Shown here piece by piece: positions 1 through 11,240 of a stretch of 64,000 nt of DNA. Within the stretch, counting starts at the first letter, position 1, and every line of letters starts with the position of its first letter. The notes under the pieces are model-generated. The model had not been told where the DNA came from, ran no database searches, and was given only the letters and a program-made list of their open reading frames with translations. Source of the DNA: Lindgomyces ingoldianus (lineage: Eukaryota; Ascomycota; Dothideomycetes; Pleosporales; Lindgomycetaceae); contig NW_022985163.1 in the NCBI RefSeq assembly GCF_010093535.1, positions 2,426,817-2,490,816 of the forward strand, given 5' to 3'. The position numbers were made by a program, and so were the translations under genes.

Positions 1-284
1 CGAATGAATCTTGGCAGAGTCCGTTCCGCAGAAAGAACGCCCGCATGCCGTTCCTTGCGAGAAAACACCACAACTGCTCGAAGGAAGGCTCAAAATCAGG
101 CACCCTGGGCCTGGGCTGATTACAGGCGTCGTGTTACATTGATCGTCCACATTGAGCATAGGGGCCCGATTGGAACCCGGGTTCAAAAGAATTTATACAT
201 AATCTGAAAAATAAGTTAAGAAGTAAAAATAATAGATCACGTAAGTGGTTAAACAAAGTCGATGTTGTTGCAAGTGTATAGTGA
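1..284. other. 5' flank of NLR relic, no gene
   Basis: No supportable gene. The HET domain that begins just downstream lacks its N-terminal third, and I looked here for it without success: no reading frame gives the usual Trp-x-Asp-x-Cys-Cys lead-in. A GTAAGT at 241 and AG dinucleotides at 280-285 could bound a short intron, but the sequence before 241 is AT-rich and does not read like HET coding sequence. The 5' end was probably deleted or mutated beyond recognition. Confidence 0.5.
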
Positions 285-3011
285 GTTTGCATCGACAAAT
301 CGAATCACGTTGAACTTCAAGAGGCTATCAACTCCATGTTTCGCTGGTATCAGAATGCAGCAAAGTGCTATGTCTATTTATCTGATGTCCCTACCACGAA
401 TCTAAAAGCAAGCAGCGAAGTCTTAGAATGCAGTTGGGAGCCAGCTTTTCGGGAAAGCCGATGGTTCACCCGAGGTTGGACCCTTCAAGAGCTTCTTGCC
501 CCACATTCGGTCGAGTTCTTCTCTCAAGACGGCAAAAAGCTTGGCAACAAGAGAACACTGAAGCGAATAATTCACGAGACTACGAGTATTGCTCTTGAAG
601 CCCTCCAAGGGGCCCCTTTATGTAAATTTGACGTTTCCGAGCGATTATCATGGGCTGAAAGTCGACAAACCACGCGGAAAGAGGACAAGGCGTACTCGCT
701 TCTAGGCATATTTGGCATCTACATGCCACTTATATATGGCGAAGGAGAAGAACACGCGTTTAAACGCCTCCGGAAAAAGATCACTAAGCTCTCGAACAGT
801 TTCCAGCAGCAGCAAGCCATAAACAAAGACCAGGAATGCATCCAGCACTTACGCCTCACCGACCCCCGCGATGACAAGAAGCGTATTGAGGGGACTAAGG
901 GCGGAATATTGGAGGACTCATACCACTGGATCCTTGAAAACTCCGACTTCCAACGATGGCGCGACGGCGAGCAGAGCCGATTGCTATGGATCAAGGGCGA
1001 TCCGGGTAAGGGCAAGACAATGCTGCTCTGTGGCATCATCGATGAGTTGAATGAGTCAGTGGCTAAGACACATCAGCTGTCCTACTTCTTCTGTCAGGCC
1101 ACGGACTCGCGAATTAACAGCGCCGCAGCTGTGCTGCGAGGTATATTGTACTTGCTTGTCACTCAGCAGCCGTTGTTAGTCTCACACCTGCGGAAGAAGC
1201 ACGATCAAGCAGGCCAATCCGTCTTTAAAGACGCTAATGCTTGGGTTGTTCTCTTAGATATTTTTACGAATATGATACGAGACTCGGACCTAAAAATAGT
1301 CTGTCCAGTTGTCGACGCTCTTGATGAATGCGTGGCGGATTTGCTAAAGCTTTTTGACTTAGTAATTCGTACCTCAACGTTATCAGCCCGCATTAAGTGG
1401 CTCTTGTCAAGCCGAAACGAGATGCACATCGAACAGAAACTAAGACACATAGACGCTAGGGCGAGGTTGGGTCTGGAGCTAAAGGAAAATGCAGAACAGG
1501 TGTCCTGCGCTGTTGACGCGTACATTAACAATAAGCTATCCCGCCTTGACTCTCTTGAAGACGACAGCCTGAGAGATCAAGTGCGAGACATCCTACGCCG
1601 GAAGGCGAGCGGGACATTCCTCTGGGTCGCACTCGTGGTCCAGGAGCTTGAGGACCCGGAGATCTGGAACCCTTTGCAGGTGGTAGAAGAAGCGCCACCA
1701 GGTTTGCACCAGCTGTACGATCGCATGATGAATCAAATCAATCGGCGAAAGAGAGACTCTGAGGTTTGCCGGCTGCTGCTGTCTACTGCCTGCATCGCAT
1801 ATCGTCCGCTTTACCTAGCTGAAATGGGCAGCTTGTGCGGACTATCAGGCAAGGTTCCCGTACTCACAAAAAACGTAAGAACGATCACGGCTATGTGTGG
1901 TTCATTTCTCACCGTTAGGGATGATCAGGTCTACTTAATACACCAATCAGCCAAGGACTACTTAAGCAACAAGATGCAAGACACGATCTTCCCATATCAA
2001 GGCAGGATTCACCATAACATGTTCTCTAGGTCACTCAAGCTCATGTCTAATGCACTGAAACGTGACATGCACAGCTTAAGCGATCCAGGTTTTCCGATCC
2101 ATAAGGTTCATGTACCAGTTGATGATCCGCTAGCGACTATGCAATATTCGTGCGTCCATTGGGTCGACCACCTCTGTGACTGGAATTCCAGCTCTGCAAA
2201 CCACAAGATTAACCCTCAGGACAAAGATGCTATTAAAGTTTTTATTAAACAGAAATACCTTTACTAGCTCAAGTCTCTAAGCCTCTGTAGAAGCATGTCC
2301 AAGGGTGTGCTTGCAATAGCAAAGCTTAGCGCTTTAGCTCAGGTCAGTACTAAAGCAGGAATGCTCCATGTAAATACTAATATAACTTAGAGGCAAACAG
2401 ATGCGCTAAGCTTCATAGAACTACTTCAAGATGCGCGCCTGTTTATTATGTGTCATATTCAAGCAATACAGAAGAGCCCTCTTCAGGTATATGTATCTGC
2501 ACTCTTGTTCAGTCCAGAGCGTAGCCTTCTAAGGACTTTGTTTAAAAAAGAAGAGATAAATTGGATCACAGTTAAGCCAGTTATAGGACAATAGAGTGCC
2601 TGCCTCTCGACGCTCGAGGGCCATAGCGACTGGGTCAGCTCAGTCGCCTTCTCGCCCGACTCGACACAGCTGGCGTCCGGCTCCAGCGACAACACCGTCA
2701 AGATCTGGGATGCGAGCAGCGGCGCCTGCCTGTCGACGCTCGAGGGCCATAGCAACTGGGTCAGGTCAGTCGCCTTCTCGCCCGACTCGACACGGCTGGC
2801 GTCTGGGTCCAGCGATAGCACAGACAATCAAGGCCTAGACATAAGTTTGGATCGTGCGTGGATAGCCTACAATTCGGAGAACATATTATGGCTACCATCA
2901 GAGTATAGGCCGTGTTGTTTTACAGTATCTAAGAATAGGATTGGTATTGGCACTAGCAATGGAAGGGTTTGGATATGTAATGTTGAGGGTAACAAGCCTA
3001 ATTTGTCTTGA
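285..3011 (+). pseudogene. HET-NACHT-WD40 (NWD/HET-E type) NLR relic with in-frame stops
   Basis: A fungal NLR of the vegetative-incompatibility type, read in one frame from 285 (VCIDKS) to TGA 3009-3011. Counting from the Met at 336: the C-terminal part of the HET domain at about 1-150 (WYQNAAKCYVYLSDV; TRGWTLQELLAP; YSLLGIFGIYMPLIYGEGE), then NACHT with Walker A GDPGKGKT at about 221-228 and a Walker B region ending VVDALDEC at about 325-332. Past the first stop the same frame continues through the family's linker (LSLCRSMSKGVLAIAKL; LQVYVSALLFSPERSLLRTL) into two WD40 repeats and the usual non-canonical WD tail (LWLPSEYRP). Three TAG codons (2265, 2388, 2592) interrupt it; at least the first and third fall where the family has Trp. 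No frameshift is visible between 336 and 3011. The N-terminal HET part is missing. I infer a recently inactivated recognition gene; a truncated HET-NACHT product from 336 to 2267 remains possible. Confidence 0.88.
2598..2821 (+). repeat. Two near-identical 126-bp WD40 repeat units
   Basis: The unit starting at 2598 (ACLSTLEGHSDWVSSVAF) recurs exactly 126 bp (42 codons) later at 2724, with only a few differences (Asp to Asn, Ser to Arg, Gln to Arg) until the copies diverge near 2821. This is the 42-residue WD40 period of the HET-E/HET-R class, in which repeats are kept similar by unequal exchange. Only two units remain, whereas functional members usually carry many more, so the array may have contracted. 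It is locally GC-rich against AT-rich surroundings. Confidence 0.9.
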
Positions 3012-6000
3012 GGCGCTAGGACTATTTGAACCATTACTATTTTCTATCATATATTTATTATTCCCTCTGTTTCATAGAGGGCCGGGGATCAGCACAAATA
3101 TATAGCGTATAGATTTGCCACAGCGAAGCTTCGAGCATGCTCGAGATCGAGTTGGTGGTAAGACGGCTACTTCTAGAATGTTCTATATGTGCTTTGTGGA
3201 TTCGACACTTCTGCCTCGTCAAACTGACTAACTCCTCCAGTGACGCTAGCAGGGAGGATGGCTGACCCGCACTGACACAGATCTTGCGCCGAAGGCGATA
3301 CAATATTTTGATGTGGATGAAGAGATGATGGTGTGGCGTCTTGCCAGCACAGCCACCATCGGATACGATTTCGGATAAAAACGGCCCGGCACCTGGTGGT
3401 CAGCTAGGGCCTTGGAACGCCAGCCCTGCTCCTAATCCAAAGTCGGATTTTAGATGTCCCGCAGCTCTTGGCAGCGGCGCTGCACAGCCATGGGTCTGAC
3501 GGTCGTCCTCGATCCATTACACCCTAACGATGGGGTGGGACGTGTCAGGTCGTTCTGCACTAGCCAGGACCGGTACTCGCTTCTGCTTGAGGTACCGATC
3601 AGCGTGGCGACCCTGCACAAAATCGCGCCCGGCAGCGCGCATAGGGCTGATGATGACTTCCTGGTATGGAGGGAGGTTGCGAGGGTAGGATAAGGCCATT
3701 CTACAAAAATTCAGGGCGAAAAAGGCTTAAGGGTAGCACTATAGGATAGGAAGCCCGTTATGCCACAACATAATGCGCTGTACAAATTAGGCGCAGAAGT
3801 GACAATGCGAACGTAATTTTTAGGTAGGAGGAATTACGGAGATTCAGAATTAGCTACAGCAGATTATTTTTATAGAATTATGGCAATATTTGTTGTGCGC
3901 ATAAGCTTTCTAGTTGCTGAAAGTTAAAGTACCCCTCGTTTGTCTTGCCACACAGTGTGTCTCGTTACGCATTAAGGGACGTTAGTTGCTTAGCCGAGTG
4001 ACACCATTTGTTTTCGAGCTGGTCGTTCCTTGCGATAATTGTCGTGCACAATTGTGTGGCTTGGATTAATTTTGGGGAGAGTAGGTTTAAGTAATGCACC
4101 ATTATGCTTTCGTGATGTTGTCGTAATGTGAGGAATTGTCTCTGTAGAAAAGAGTAGTTGAGATCCCACGGCTCGCCAAACTTACCTGGATAGCCTAAGA
4201 TACGTAGCAAGATGAAGAATACGGATCAAATAATTATCATGCCAAAGTGCACTTTCGATCCCTCTTTCGTAAACCCTCTCACTTCATGCCTGACTTAACC
4301 CATCGGCAGGCATTCATTCAGTCAAGTTACCGCGGTATTGGTAATGTTTTCCAAACCTGAGGGACCGAAAGCCGTTATTCCGGCGTAGGAACCTTAGAAT
4401 GCTATCCTGTATTGACTTTCCCCTGAACCCCCTGGATTTAAGTTTCATCAGACCTAATTTTTTTGATTTCTCGTGGTATGGCCACTAGTTCTAGAACGTA
4501 GGCTTCACGTAGAGATGGACGAAAGCTTCATGAGACGATAATAACTCTATACGAAAAAGTCATAGCTATTAATGGAAAGCTGTAAGTAATACATAATAGT
4601 ACATTCCTAGTATTCCTATATTTATACCTGAGTAGACTCCATAATGCAAGTAATCATGATGTAGCTAATGTGCAAATACTCGTTGATGCTTGGTTGCCTA
4701 TATTCTTCTCCAAGACAACAACCAGTTAACCACCAAAGCTATTCTTTCGCCGTGGAAATTTGCAACCTATATGGAATAGTCTATTTCTCATACACTTCTA
4801 ATTCTACCCTCTAATGAGACACCGGGTTATGAAGCTCACGTGATGTGGGCGATCCGATCACGGGAACTTCGGCACTACCGGCAGAGTCCAACAGAAGGAA
4901 GGCCAGCCTTAATCAAACAAAGAAGCTTTGAACAGCTTCAACATAAGCTTCCCGAGGTAGATGATAGGTCCACCATGGCATCGGAATGCGTCGTTGGGCA
5001 ACTCTCCCTTACGCTTTTTGATTTAAATTTTGGGAAATACGTTGGGTACATCATTTCCTCAATTCCCATCGCTTAATCGCTGTACAATACGCGGTTGCTG
5101 ACTAAATTGATGCCACTTGCCTGGAACGAGGAGTTGAGTAGGGTCGTCCTTGAAATCTGAAATCGTGAAGAGAAACCGACATCATCAACACTACCATAAT
5201 GGGATTATAGTTTAGAATTAATTGGAGCGGAGCACAGGTGGCCCCAAAACCGTGCATCGATAGCCTCAGCACAGAATCTTGAACGAGAGATCGGTCTATG
5301 TTATATCTGTAACCCGGAGAGCTGCCCAATCAACCCAAAGCTTAGCTCCTCTCGCTTATATATATACCTCATGGCCCCTCGGCTTCGTCACATACACAAT
5401 ACATCGCTTCACACATGCTCATGTCCCTACAAGCTTACAATATCTTCTATTACCTCTATTCAGTGCTTCTAAGGCTCCTTGTGCTCGTAGTCTTTAGACT
5501 ATGAGCTACTCCCAACCTGCTTGACCATTTCTTTTCTCCTTCTGTAACCTTGCAATGACACGAGTTATGAGAGGCGTCAGTCATGTATTGTGGACTGAGG
5601 GTCCGGGAGCCAGGTGATTGAAAAAGTAGGGTGGGATGCCAAGCCCAAGGCCTGTTTTTTCAGGGGGCACATCACGTGTATCCTTACCTAATCTGTCTCA
5701 CACATCGTCGTGTTCCCGACCTGCCCATAGGATATGCCTCACTACCTCCTCCACGACTTTGCTTCGTTCTGGATATCGTCCCTTAATACCATTCGTAACA
5801 TAGCTTTTAAATTGCTTGAAACATCCGCGTACCGTGATGTAGAGAGCACCAGTAGTTCTGTGCTTTGGTGTACTAACTCCGAATTGGGTGGGAGGTTGAA
5901 AACCCGTTGAAGTGCGCTTTTTATGGATTAATACCACTGGCATTATGGCAACGCCACTATGAGTTTGAGGGATCGATATTCCTGCGTTTTCTGACCGTCT

Positions 6001-6487
6001 AAGGCAAGTCGAACAGGGTTTGACGATCGCCTAGCGGACAGGACATGAGAACGGAGGCGTTGGAGGTGGTCCAGTCATAGGAATCTCCCTATACACAACT
6101 CTTGCCCACCAAATCCCTACTAGTCCATGCTATTGCGCTCGCGCAACCGTAAGCATTAAGTGTACTGCTCTACCGTACCCTTTGTCTAATCCTGTTACAG
6201 ATAAGAGCTAGTATCTCTACTTAAATAGCTTCTGGTCGGCGACTTGGGTGGGGCGCTACTTCCTCCTTACGGAGAGCTCCCGATATATTATCTAGAAGCG
6301 GTTAGGCTGTTCCCTCATCAGCTAGCTTATACGAGTATCCCCTTCATTTCAGTGTTGCGGCTCTGCGGGAGAGGGTGCTCAGCCTCAGCTTAAAATTAGC
6401 GAATATCCCAAGATTGTACCCATTCTCAGCCTTAGCGTCAACGCGCCACGAAATGTAACATTGCGTCCAGCGCTCAACTTTCGCAGG
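3012..6487. other. 3.5 kb without a supportable gene
   Basis: Only short overlapping frames without recognisable motifs or splice-joined domains. Composition is mixed, with AT-rich patches (around 3720-3900 and 4540-4680). No tRNA, transposon terminus or long repeat was seen by eye. It probably contains degraded intergenic or transposon-derived DNA. Confidence 0.5.
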
Positions 6488-6488
6488 A

Positions 6489-6518
6489 TATAAATACAAC
6501 CGCGATGCAGTATATAAG
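6489..6518 (+). promoter_or_regulatory. Two TATA-like boxes upstream of the secreted-protein gene
   Basis: TATAAATA at 6489-6496 and TATATAAG at 6511-6518, about 150-180 bp before the ATG at 6670. They are followed by a CT- and CA-rich leader, as in inducible fungal promoters. Which box is used cannot be told from sequence. Confidence 0.5.
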
Positions 6519-6669
6519 ATCGTCGTCACTCCCTTCAGTTGTCTTACCAGTCTGCACAGAACACCATTTCCACTCAAACAAGTCCGTCTCAATCTTCACC
6601 ACAACTCCACCGCCACCTTCCAACTCTCAAACTGATACTTGAAACCCGATTCTCTCTGTTTATTCTAAG

Positions 6670-7053
6670 ATGCAATTCCCGGCTGCAGTTATCGTTCTTG
6701 CTGCCGCTGCAAAAATCGCCCTAGCAGGAACATGCGAAACAGGAGCCAAATACTGTGGCTGGTACTTAACATCTAGCGACAACCCTGATCGTAAGTTCAC
6801 AGCCTCCCAATTACCTTTTCCCATCCTCTCTCAACCCGGCCGGCCAGCCAGTCTCCCAAAGCCCTACTGAAGTTTCATAGCATACACCCCCTCCGAGCTC
6901 GCCTTGTCTCTCTGCGGCTCCGACGCTTGCCAAAATGACATCTACAATATGGTGTGGGCCTGCACCGGAGGTGATGGTGTTACGTCGCTTCAGTTTTGCG
7001 GTAATACTGGGACCGGAGGGGGGTGTCTTGGCCCGACGGCACATTGTGTTTGA
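6670..7053 (+). CDS. Small secreted cysteine-rich protein (effector-like)
   Basis: Predicted 97-residue secreted protein from two exons, 6670-6790 and 6881-7053. The 90-nt intron has a GTAAGT donor, a CTACTGA-like branch site and a TAG acceptor, and the phase is preserved. Residues 1-19 (MQFPAAVIVLAAAAKIALA) form a signal peptide with a likely cleavage after ALA. The mature part has eight cysteines in about 78 residues (TCETG, YCG, LCG, ACQ, ACTG, FCG, GCL, HCV) and no membrane segment. The even cysteine count, size and signal peptide fit apoplastic small secreted proteins of plant- or insect-associated fungi; the spacing CG-W near the start and C-Q-N-D-I-Y in the middle recalls a widespread fungal small-secreted family, but I cannot name it. 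TATA boxes lie upstream and the surroundings are gene-poor. No function is claimed. Confidence 0.78.
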
Positions 7054-7756
7054 GAAGGAATGGTCCCCGATGAAAGGGTAGAGCTAAGGAATATGATGTA
7101 ACATGGAACTTAGGTTGAAGGGAATGGTGTGGGGTTGATTAACGAGAATAGAGGCTAAACTAGGTGGGAAAGGGGGACGGGATGAGAAGGTATTCAATAT
7201 GAAGGTTTGGAATTGTGGTGTTTGGAGTAAGATACCTTCCTCTCCAAATTTCGCAAATTAGATTTTGCCAATTCCGTACCCAATCACGTTCCTACTAATC
7301 CAAATTCCTCCGCAAGTCGCCAACCCATCAGGGAATTAAAGAGCCCGTCTAACAGCAGTCGACGTCTAGAAGAACCTTTTGGGCACACACAAGGCGCTGG
7401 AGGAAGATCCTCGTGGGTGTTCGTACACCGACGTTCCGAGATGGAGTTCAACCAAAGCTCTGCAATAGCCAACGCGCCTACACCTCGCAGCCGCCAACCG
7501 ACACTTCCTATTTCTATTGATCGCCGCGATCTTCCACCTTCCGCTCCGCTTGTTCAGCAGCCACACTATTTGCTGTCACTTCTCCTTACAACCGCCACCA
7601 TTTCCTCCGACGTCGTTCCCTACAAGAGTGATCGTCCGCTGACTGTGGCCCACTATATTTTGAGCCGCCTTGGGTGATCTTTAAGACATTCCGTTTCGAG
7701 GAACCTCCATCTACCTTGTGGCTTGCATTGTCTCTTTGTAGACCGCCAGTTCCCAA
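7054..7756. other. Convergent intergenic region
   Basis: Lies between the 3' ends of the secreted-protein gene (plus) and the membrane-hydrolase gene (minus). Short overlapping frames on both strands around 7280-7680 show no domain or consistent splice structure. No terminator-like feature was identified. Confidence 0.45.
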
Positions 7757-9946
7757 CTAAGGTGATCTGGTCTTTTCGGGGCTCCTTAGCTCCTTGACCC
7801 ATCGGTGAAGCTCACCAGCAACAGCGGTAAATCTAGGATCGTTTTCATCTTCAAACTTCGTCATGCCTATGTGATTGCTACGTATCCCTATTGCAATGTA
7901 ACCGGGAAGGGTTGCAGAGTGAGATGAAACAACCTGACACAGAATAAGTTTCCTAGTAACACTAGAAATATTACTTAACTTACTATTCCTATGCCAGGCA
8001 AGGGTAATTCCTCGAAGAAACAAGTGATTGCAATTGGCGGAAGTCTATCCTGGCTTCGTGACCGAATCATGGTGTAAAAATTGTTTTGAATCTGCTTGAG
8101 AGGTTCAGAGTCACTCTTGAGAACAGCCAAAATTTCAGCGTTGGTCTGCTTGAGCACGCCGATAGCCTTAGCTAGACTTTCCATCCACTGAGCTAGACCG
8201 GAACCAAGGTGTGGAGTGCCGAGGAACACAATCCCACGAGTACAGAGGAATATTTGCTTAATGTGTTTTTCCGGATGGTGCTGTGCTTTTGACAGAGCCT
8301 AAACAATTAAAGCCTGCGCTTTGGCTCACAATTAAGCCGAATAACTCACATCTTTACAGACAAGACCCCCCAAGCTGTGGCAGACAAAGATGATCGGACG
8401 GTCATTCTGCTCTAGTAAGTTTAATTCCTTTTATAGAGCGACTGTAGAAGGCTCACAGGGTCATCATCCACTCTATAAGTGGCAACTGCGGCCAGTAAGT
8501 TCATTGCATGATCTCCAATCCTATTTTTTGACACCATGCCTCGCCAGTCGGTTACGTAGGCGTCGTATCCGAATGTGAGTATTCGGGCTTTGGGCACTTT
8601 AGACGGCAGCAGAACCTTTGGCCACGGATCAGTCGCGCTTTTTGTTTTCCATGTCTTCTCTCGATCACCGGTGAGGCCATGCACGAAGATAATGCTAAGT
8701 TGAGAGAGGGTGAGCAGATACCCGCAAGGTCGCAATATTCGCGCTACATAAGGTAGACGGCGATGACAAACGGTTGACTAGATAACTTACTCGATTACGC
8801 TGCCACCCCCATCGTGTAGCAGCTTAATTCCAGAAGGAAACTTCTTCCTTGATGACGACGCCACTGGTGCCGCTGGTGTCATGGAGATATCGTCAGAAGG
8901 AGCTGGCTTGTTGATGGCGAGCTGTTTCCGTGAAGCCCACGGCCACTTCACCATGATCATACCCTGGCGCACTGAGCGCGTTGAAGTCGCGTCCATCTGT
9001 AACACTTCATGATTTCTTGTGTGTCGCCGCACCCGAAACATGACATACGTAATAATGATACCTAGGACAACAGCAACACCAAGACCAATGCTAATTTTGG
9101 CCGCTGTACTTAAACCTGATTTTGATAGTGAGCTAGGAAGATGAGGAATCGTAGTCGAAGATGAGGAAGGTAAGGACCTAGACGTTGAAGGGAGAGAAGA
9201 GGCGCCAGGTGTGGCAGATGGTTGGGGTGACGTAAATGAACTCCCACTCGTCATGCTTCTATGCACGCTAGTAGGTGCTTTGTCTGTAATTGTTAATGCT
9301 AGAAGAGATTCAGTATTTATGTCTCAATTACGCCTATTATTTCCCATCTGCTTTTCTATTAGGAAGGTTTTTGACTTACTGGTTGTAGGGAGAGGAGGAG
9401 TCGGAGTGTCCAATACAGTACGGGCCGCGCTAAGACCACTGCGTTGTTGACAACCAACTAACATGTAGGAGCTCGTTGCTCTCGGGTCATTCACAATGAT
9501 GTCTGTAACACAGTAACTGCTAGAAGTACTAATAATATGAGGTTAAGAACGGCTAGGAAGACTGCGATCAGGATGCATTACCAAGTCGTCCATCCCTCGA
9601 GAAAATACAAATCCGTCCACGACTTCGAGAGGCTACATTCGTACAGACAACCGCAGCCTGTAGCAAAATTGTATGTCAGGTCACCAGTTGCAAAACATCC
9701 TGCATGGTATCCGGAGACAAAGGTTGATGATTCATCGCAGTAGACTTCCGTGTCTAGACTTTTGTAAGTGTCCATACCAATTCAAAAAATCGAATACGTT
9801 TGCCCACACGTCCCAGAGACGGAATAGATTGCGACAAGACTAGAATTCGGTGATCTTTTATGCAGATCTGCGGGAACGGGAGGTATGTCACCCTGTGGCG
9901 CGAAATTGAATGACGCCCCAAAAAGTACTCCAAAAAGCCACATCAT
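7757..9946 (-). CDS. Membrane-anchored protein: Cys-rich ectodomain, TM helix, cytosolic NLR-type alpha/beta hydrolase
   Basis: Minus-strand gene. Exons in transcription order: 9946-9582, 9516-9380, 9298-8791, 8694-8457, 8409-8350, 8298-7984, 7933-7757; all phases agree. The start at 9946 gives a signal peptide (MMWLFGVLFGASFNFA). A Cys-containing ectodomain of roughly 130 residues follows (LDTEVYCDESSTF; LVGCQQ), then a Ser/Thr/Pro stalk, one TM helix (KISIGLGVAVVLGIIITYV, about residues 217-237) and a basic stop-transfer RVRRH. The cytosolic part is the hydrolase found as N-terminal effector of many fungal NLRs: IIFVHGLTGDREKTW, nucleophile motif FVCHSLGGL, FLGTPHLGSG, and a His-region NHIGMTKF. 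The splice from GIKLLHDGGGSVI into D-IIFVHG rebuilds the domain exactly, so this is one gene and not two. A TGA at 9782-9784 interrupts exon 1 unless a 54-nt intron (9807-9754, weak GTGGGC donor, TAG acceptor, frame-preserving) is removed. With that intron the product is about 581 residues. Hydrolase activity is inferred. Confidence 0.8.
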
Positions 9947-10380
9947 CTTTACGAATCGTAGCTCGGTACCAGCTGCGATTGAACAGCTTCGGAATAAACA
10001 CTGTATAAATCTCTCACTTTTCAACCAGTATAAATATTATTAATACCAGGTGGCCTGATTGAAAATGCCCAATATTGATCAGCAGACCATCTCCAAAGTT
10101 CAAAGAGGCTGAACGCCAAAGCGTTAATCCAGACCACTCAGCTTTCGATATGGACCACCGTAAGCGTAAGGCAAATTCAGTCTCGTCCTAGGGTAACTCG
10201 CAAGCGAGTGGAACTCTACGTCGAATTCATCACCTTATGCCAGACACAAACACACCTCTCAGGCGCAAAAAGACAACCGTGTGCTTCTTACTATCCACAC
10301 CATTCTAATAGCCATGTTTCAAGCGGCCAAACTGCCGCATGGCTCTACGATGTGTTAAAGTGGACCCTGGACTACCGGAT
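9947..10380. other. Upstream region of the membrane-hydrolase gene
   Basis: Should hold the promoter of the minus-strand gene starting at 9946; AT-rich TATAAATATTATTAA around 10030-10040 on the plus strand is the only TATA-like sequence I see. No gene. Confidence 0.4.
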
Positions 10381-10530
10381 GCTGCGCGTACTGAACTTCG
10401 CGCAAACTACAACCCTACCGAAGCCGAAGAGCTTGCTCTTCTTCAATGGATTTATTAACGGAAAATCCACGCCCTTTCGAATCTTCTTTGTACGCCACGC
10501 GACTAAGAATGCTGAGTAGCGATGCAAAAT
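10381..10530 (+). mobile_element. Possible pogo/Tc1-like transposase relic
   Basis: A short frame from about 10384 reads ARTELRANYNPTEAEELALL followed by QWIY and then stop codons (10456, 10498). The string NPTEAEELALLQWI resembles the helix-turn-helix/CENP-B-like segment (LTPAEE..LVQWI) of fungal pogo-family transposases. Nothing downstream is intact, and the sequence passes into a strongly AT-rich island, as expected for an element destroyed by RIP. The match is short and from memory, so the call is tentative. Confidence 0.3.
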
Positions 10531-10560
10531 TCAGGGGATTGCCTATAAGCTAGGGATTAA

Positions 10561-11240
10561 AGTGTTGTCATGCGTATAACTCTCTAGATTGGTTTGAGCA
10601 AGTCTTTTATTAAATTTAAAAATTGGTACAATTGCTTAGCATCTACTTCTAAACAAAAATCCTTGCCCGCGTATTTTTACAGTTGCAAAACAGGTTGTGC
10701 AGCCTCTAAATCGCCCTAGACTCTTGTTTAAGTTAGCTAAAGATATATTTAACTATACATAATAGACTATCCTAGCAGTGTATCATAGCTAGTAAGAGAC
10801 ATTAGAGAGTAACTAAAGCTACTTAAAAAAACTTAATAGAAACTAATTTTAACAGCTATTAAAAGAGCGTAAATAATAGTTTTCAAAACCACCTTAGAAG
10901 AAAAAAATAGTAACTGTTTAGCTAAAGCATGTAGAGTAATAAATTCTTTTTAGTAAGTACTTATAAGAGCTCTACACCTATTGATACTACCTTAGAACAG
11001 CTATTAAACTTACTATTATGATAATTATTAATAAATTGTAAAGTATAAATAGATTTATTAGAGTTATGTTCTATAACTTATATAATAGAACTTAAAAACT
11101 GTAAAATAACTTATTAATATAATGTAGTATTTCTATTATTTTTAATTATTACTTTATTAGTTTCTACATTAACTATCTTAATATTGCTACAAAGACGTAA
11201 AAATATTGTTAACCCTACAATGCCTAAGACCGAACTGATA
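10561..11240. repeat. AT-rich island, probably RIP-degraded
   Basis: About 680 bp dominated by A and T, full of TA and TTAA steps and stop codons in all frames; some 60-bp lines look about 80 percent AT by eye. The change to ordinary composition on both sides is abrupt. This is the usual appearance of a repeat mutated by RIP. No open frame or terminal repeat was recognised. Confidence 0.6.

Noticed and set aside
9578..10024. Independent small secreted protein gene
   Set aside because: The fragments are linked in phase to the downstream TM and hydrolase exons, so they are the 5' end of that gene.
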